Shown one piece after another: positions 6,276 through 9,215 of a stretch of DNA of 9,215 nucleotides (the stretch's first letter is position 1; the number at the start of each line of letters is the position of its first letter). Both the position numbers and the translations under genes were made by a program. The notes below the pieces were generated by a model that was given only the letters and a program-made list of their open reading frames with translations, was not told the origin of the DNA and did no database searches. The DNA lies in assembly GCA_903907885.1 (NCBI GenBank), contig CAIVPY010000037.1, positions 1 through 9,215 on the forward strand, read 5' to 3'. Origin of the DNA: an uncultured Bacteroidota bacterium. Its GTDB lineage: Bacteria; Bacteroidota; Bacteroidia; UKL13-3.

Positions 6276-8396
6276 TTATTTTAAAATGGCAAAGTTGCCT
6301 GTTGTAATATTTCCGCTTTGTAAATCTTTCACACTATACATATATACACCAGGAGAAATTTGGGTTTTGTTGTTTGTCAAAAGATCCCAAGCATGTTCCC
6401 CACCACTCATACTCACTGTTCCTTGCGCATATTTATCAAACCACCTAATGTTATCTCCTTTATAGTTTTTTCCATCATGTACCATGGTAGAAAGCACATC
6501 ACCGCTGGTAGTATAAATGGTTATTTCGCATCTGTTTGGCAAATTATAGAAATACAATTTTCTATCTCTACTGCCTATACCGTCCCACGCTGCTGTGGTT
6601 GAGTATGGGTTTGGATATACGCCCACTTTTCTTGATGGATTATCACTAGCGAAATCGTTAGCTGTGGTACCACAAAAGGCATGCACTTGATTTTCGTTGA
6701 ATGATGATTCCTGAGAGCTTAGTCCTAGTTTAGCATCTCCTTTATCGAAAGCCGTTATAGAAAATAAATATTGCCAACCATTTAAAAGGTTAGGCATTTC
6801 AAATTTATAATTATAAAGATTGCTATCTTCATCAAACTTAGTTGGTGTACTTAGTTTAACGGCATTAAAACCATTGTTAAATCCAATATCATTACCTTCT
6901 AAATCCCACTGTGCAATCATGTTTGACGAGTCTAAATCTATTTTTAATTTTAAATCCTCTCCAATATGACTTCTATATAATCGGTATCCTTCAAAATCTT
7001 TTTGTCTTGATATAGGGTCAATAGATTCCTCAGCCATTCTATCCCAATAAATGGTAGCTTTTTGGTTTTCTGAAATAACTTTAATTATTGGAGCAGTAGG
7101 TGCTTCGGGCACAATGTACCTATCAAGTTTTCCATTTTTATTGATGTCTTTTTCTATTGTATAAACCCCATTTTCGTCACCATCTTCGCCAAGATAAGTT
7201 GCTCTACAAGTTTTCAAATGTTCGTTCAATTCGCTTCGGTCCTCTTCAGTGCTTATTACATTTGCCCCTTGAATATAAGGATTTGATTGTTTAGCACATA
7301 CATAAGCCATCGTAAAATTCATTTTTTCACCAGGGTTAAGGCTTGATATTGGCCCAGCTGAAATCAACTGAATCCAATTTGCAGGTTGACCAATAAATGG
7401 ACCTTTGTTTGGGTCGAAAAGGTTTAAAGAATCAATAGAGTTTTTCAGTTTGTTGTATCTGTCTAAATCGGTTGATGGAGCTATCCAAGGAGTTGACCCA
7501 TTGTAATTCCAAAAATTAATGTTCAATTGAGGTGCTGGGTAACCTGCTTTTGTGAAAGTATCTGTTTTGTTTGGGTTGAAGAAAAGCCCTCGCCAATCCA
7601 TGCCTAAAAACTGAATAGCACCGTATGATTGTGTGTAGTCATAATCGTTAATATCTGATTTAGCTAAATACGCATAAACTGCCATATTTTTTTTGTCAAA
7701 ACCATTTCTTCCTCTCGAGTAATAATTGGAGCCTGTGCCATCAAGTGTGTATTGAATGTTTCTCACAACTAAATCACTCCAGTTGCCAAACCAAATGCTA
7801 TCCCATCTTTTATCCGAATTATTTGTAACTTCATAATTAGCAATAACAAAATAGTCGGAAGTAGATTCGCTCCAGGCATACGTTTCAAGTTTAATTACTG
7901 CTTTTAAAGGATTGGTATGCGAATTAATTGGAATACTGGAACCTGGCACAACCACAAAACTGTCAGTAAATGAGGTTATAAAATCCTGACCTGAAATGGC
8001 TTGAGAAGAGTAATTGCTACTGCTTTTAATTTTTGACCTTTCTTTGATGTCACTCAATTGGGTAAATTCATAACCAGCCTTACCAGTTGAGTAGCCACTT
8101 GGGTCATCAACTGCACTAGTTGATACAAGTATTTGCCCATCTACCTGAGCTCCAACCCATATACCTGCTTCAAACAAATGCTCAATGCCAGTGCCTTTTG
8201 GAAATTGCATTGACCAGTTTTTACTTTGTCTATTGCTTCTTATTGTGTTAGGGTTACCTATTGTTCCCGCATTGCTAATGCCCAAACCAATCCTGCCTAT
8301 GTTGGTTGATTTCTGGCTAAATGCAGTCTGGCTCTTACTTTGGTTAATAACAACAGAGAATAATATTATAAGAAATAAATGTTTTTTCAATCGCAT
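6276..8396 (-). CDS. Secreted T9SS-sorted protein of unknown function with calcium-loop and FN3-like segments
   Basis: 706-aa exported protein. Residues 1-22 form a signal peptide (basic MRLKK, hydrophobic LFLIILFSVVI, cleavage near SKSQ). A long beta-rich N-terminal region (about 30-395), rich in aromatic residues, resembles nothing I can name. Residues 405-425 hold two acidic loops, DGDENG and DINKNGKLD, spaced like DxDxNG calcium sites; this motif is a frequent linker in large secreted Bacteroidota proteins. A fibronectin-III-like segment follows near 432-560 (PTAPIIKV, ATIYWD, FEGYRLYRS, YLFSITAFDKGD). The C-terminus (about 590-706) is a T9SS type A-like sorting domain with an insertion: VGVYPNPYS, CEITIYTTSGDVL, ISPGVYMYSVKD. 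It is first in a two-gene leftward unit with the 897-aa gene. Its start ATG (8396-8394) is preceded by an A-run and no Shine-Dalgarno. A cell-surface or extracellular role is inferred from the sorting signal alone. Confidence 0.88.
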   Translation of the reverse strand: MRLKKHLFLIILFSVVINQSKSQTAFSQKSTNIGRIGLGISNAGTIGNPNTIRSNRQSKNWSMQFPKGTGIEHLFEAGIWVGAQVDGQILVSTSAVDDPSGYSTGKAGYEFTQLSDIKERSKIKSSSNYSSQAISGQDFITSFTDSFVVVPGSSIPINSHTNPLKAVIKLETYAWSESTSDYFVIANYEVTNNSDKRWDSIWFGNWSDLVVRNIQYTLDGTGSNYYSRGRNGFDKKNMAVYAYLAKSDINDYDYTQSYGAIQFLGMDWRGLFFNPNKTDTFTKAGYPAPQLNINFWNYNGSTPWIAPSTDLDRYNKLKNSIDSLNLFDPNKGPFIGQPANWIQLISAGPISSLNPGEKMNFTMAYVCAKQSNPYIQGANVISTEEDRSELNEHLKTCRATYLGEDGDENGVYTIEKDINKNGKLDRYIVPEAPTAPIIKVISENQKATIYWDRMAEESIDPISRQKDFEGYRLYRSHIGEDLKLKIDLDSSNMIAQWDLEGNDIGFNNGFNAVKLSTPTKFDEDSNLYNYKFEMPNLLNGWQYLFSITAFDKGDAKLGLSSQESSFNENQVHAFCGTTANDFASDNPSRKVGVYPNPYSTTAAWDGIGSRDRKLYFYNLPNRCEITIYTTSGDVLSTMVHDGKNYKGDNIRWFDKYAQGTVSMSGGEHAWDLLTNNKTQISPGVYMYSVKDLQSGNITTGNFAILK

Positions 8397-8564
8397 TTTT
8401 TTTAACTTACAAATATGTAGAATTTCTACTGAATCATTATTAACTTAGTGTAAACATCTAAATTATTTAAGTTTGTAGCGTACTTGATTTATTATCAATA
8501 AGTTGATGCTTTGATATTAGGTGTATGCTAAAAAATACCAGCTTGAATGAGAATATTGATTCGA
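8397..8564. other. Intergenic region upstream of the T9SS-protein operon
   Basis: 168 nt of AT-rich DNA that must hold the promoter of the 706/897-aa operon and the 3' end of the oxygenase-like gene. On the minus strand CATATTTG (8417-8410) is one base off the TAnnTTTG -7 consensus and would give a leader of only about 8 nt; no -33 TTG is visible. No convincing terminator hairpin follows the oxygenase-like gene, so read-through into the T9SS operon is possible. Confidence 0.4.
8417..8429. promoter_or_regulatory. 13-nt palindrome near the start of the T9SS-protein operon
   Basis: GTAGAA and TTCTAC are perfect inverted arms around one T, 21 nt upstream of the 706-aa start codon and abutting the weak -7-like element. 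The position suits an operator, but it is short and could be chance. Confidence 0.3.
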
Positions 8565-9125
8565 TTATTTTATTATATAATTATCAAATAATTTAACTAT
8601 TTCATCCCATGATATATGTCTGTCATTGGTTCGTAGACTATAACATTTTCTTGGGCCAATTCCGATAGCTCGGTGTATAGTGGAAGCATTTACTAAGTAT
8701 GCTTTATTGTTATTCGTATCATAACGTTTGCTAGGAGTAAGTATAGGTTTGTATTTTGTAACTACTCCCCAGTTCTCTTTATTTAAAGCTCCGCCAGTAA
8801 CACCGGCTACTTCAACTTCATCGTGATCGTAGAATTCTAGTATACCATCTCCACCGTCTATCCAATTGATACCAAACATAAAATCTTCCGGAACTATTGC
8901 ATCTGAATGTAATGCTCCCTTGAAATCTGTTTTTTTAAAATAACTTAACTTACACCAATCTAGACTCAAAAGATTAAGATATTCTGGTTTAAAAATGTGT
9001 GTCACATTATCTAATCTCATGTAGTTAAATGGTAAATGGTCATCTTCAAATCCCTTAAAGGACGGTAATGTTACCTCATTAAATGCCGGTAAGTTTAATT
9101 CATATAGTTGTTCGGATGTAATCAT
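8565..9125 (-). CDS. Putative 2-oxoglutarate/Fe(II)-dependent oxygenase-like protein
   Basis: 186-aa protein whose second half follows the double-stranded beta-helix pattern of 2OG-Fe(II) oxygenases. His73-Ser-Asp75 would be the HxD iron ligands. They are followed by FMFGINWIDGGDGILEFYD (82-100), resembling the turn in which these enzymes carry a GGxGxLxFY-type motif. YLVNASTIHRA supplies the distal ligand His151, and Arg159, eight residues on, is the candidate 2-oxoglutarate-binding basic residue. Such enzymes couple 2-oxoglutarate decarboxylation to hydroxylation of a protein, nucleic acid or small molecule; the substrate cannot be told here. Small stand-alone members like this are frequent in phages and environmental bacteria. 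There is no signal peptide, so it is cytoplasmic. It starts 65 nt from the divergent tRNA-Leu gene. The start is ATG at 9125-9123. Family assignment by eye from four residues and local pattern: moderate confidence; gene reality: high. Confidence 0.7.
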   Translation of the reverse strand: MITSEQLYELNLPAFNEVTLPSFKGFEDDHLPFNYMRLDNVTHIFKPEYLNLLSLDWCKLSYFKKTDFKGALHSDAIVPEDFMFGINWIDGGDGILEFYDHDEVEVAGVTGGALNKENWGVVTKYKPILTPSKRYDTNNNKAYLVNASTIHRAIGIGPRKCYSLRTNDRHISWDEIVKLFDNYIIK

Positions 9126-9137
9126 ACATGTATTTAG

Positions 9138-9163
9138 TTGTTGACCAATATTGTTGACAGATA
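9138..9163 (+). repeat. Tandem 13-nt direct repeat carrying the tRNA -35 element
   Basis: TTGTTGACCAATA (9138-9150) is followed immediately by TTGTTGACAGATA (9151-9163), with 11 of 13 bases identical. Each unit contains a TTGAC core; only the second has the full TTGACA in register with the downstream TATAAT. Confidence 0.6.
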
Positions 9164-9182
9164 AATAGTTTTCTAGTATAAT
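9154..9182 (+). promoter_or_regulatory. Consensus -35/-10 promoter of the tRNA-Leu gene
   Basis: TTGACA (9154-9159), a 17-nt spacer and TATAAT (9177-9182) match the classical primary-sigma consensus at every position. Only 8 nt separate the -10 box from the tRNA, so transcription should start at about 9188-9190, virtually at the mature 5' end. The -10 box differs from the TAnnTTTG form seen at 1324-1331. Confidence 0.8.
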
Positions 9183-9190
9183 AGTTAAAT

Positions 9191-9215
9191 GCCCTGGTGG
9201 TGAAATTGGTAGACA
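9191..9215 (+). tRNA. tRNA-Leu, 5' end only (cut by window edge)
   Basis: The last 25 nt, GCCCTGG then TG then GTGAAATTGGTAGACA, match the acceptor 5' strand, positions 8-9 and D-arm of a bacterial tRNA-Leu; the GAAATTGGTAGACA D-loop is typical of this long-variable-arm tRNA. The anticodon, variable arm and 3' half lie outside the window, so the isoacceptor cannot be named. A consensus promoter sits directly upstream. Confidence 0.85.

Noticed and set aside
8468..8475. Exact TAnnTTTG element (TAAGTTTG) on the plus strand
   Set aside because: No rightward gene follows; it would only transcribe antisense to the oxygenase-like gene. A possible antisense RNA cannot be supported from one motif.
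9191..9215. Attachment site for an integrated element at the tRNA-Leu gene
   Set aside because: Integration normally uses the tRNA 3' half, which is outside the window. No integrase gene is present, and I see no second copy of the visible tRNA segment.

Overview
This window looks like an ordinary chromosomal stretch from a member of the Bacteroidota. It is AT-rich. Two genes encode secreted proteins ending in the C-terminal sorting domain of the type IX secretion system (T9SS), which is largely confined to that phylum. A TAnnTTTG element of the Bacteroidota promoter type lies before one operon. None of the genes has a Shine-Dalgarno sequence, and starts are preceded by A-rich stretches. The GyrB N-terminus and the dihydroorotase-like protein also match the forms usual in this phylum. 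Genus or species cannot be fixed from the sequence alone.

Layout, left to right. Positions 1-1007 (minus) hold the first half of gyrB, cut by the window edge. A 373-nt divergent intergenic region (1008-1380) follows, with a 31-nt imperfect hairpin close to the gyrB start and a TACATTTG promoter element close to the rightward operon. That operon has two genes 12 nt apart: a dihydroorotase-family protein that has lost the HxH metal ligands and is probably a pseudoenzyme (1381-2661), and an acidic, helical protein of unknown function (2674-3342). A perfect 17-bp stem terminator (3503-3540) separates it from a convergent leftward pair, read in the order 8396-6276 then 6253-3560. Both proteins of this pair carry signal peptides and T9SS sorting domains and are very likely co-transcribed and exported together. 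The first (706 aa) has a calcium-loop-like motif and a fibronectin-III-like stretch. The second (897 aa) has three OB-fold-like segments, an Ig-like segment and two DUF5011-like repeats, with no recognisable catalytic domain.

At the right end a small leftward gene (8565-9125) encodes a protein with the HxD...H...R pattern of 2-oxoglutarate/Fe(II) oxygenases. Divergent from it is the first 25 nt of a tRNA-Leu gene (from 9191), preceded by an exact TTGACA-N17-TATAAT promoter placed so that the transcript would have almost no 5' leader.

I found no CRISPR array, insertion sequence or defence system. The points most worth a second look are the gutted metal site of the dihydroorotase homologue and its unknown partner, the tRNA promoter, the gyrB leader hairpin and the OB-fold array protein.
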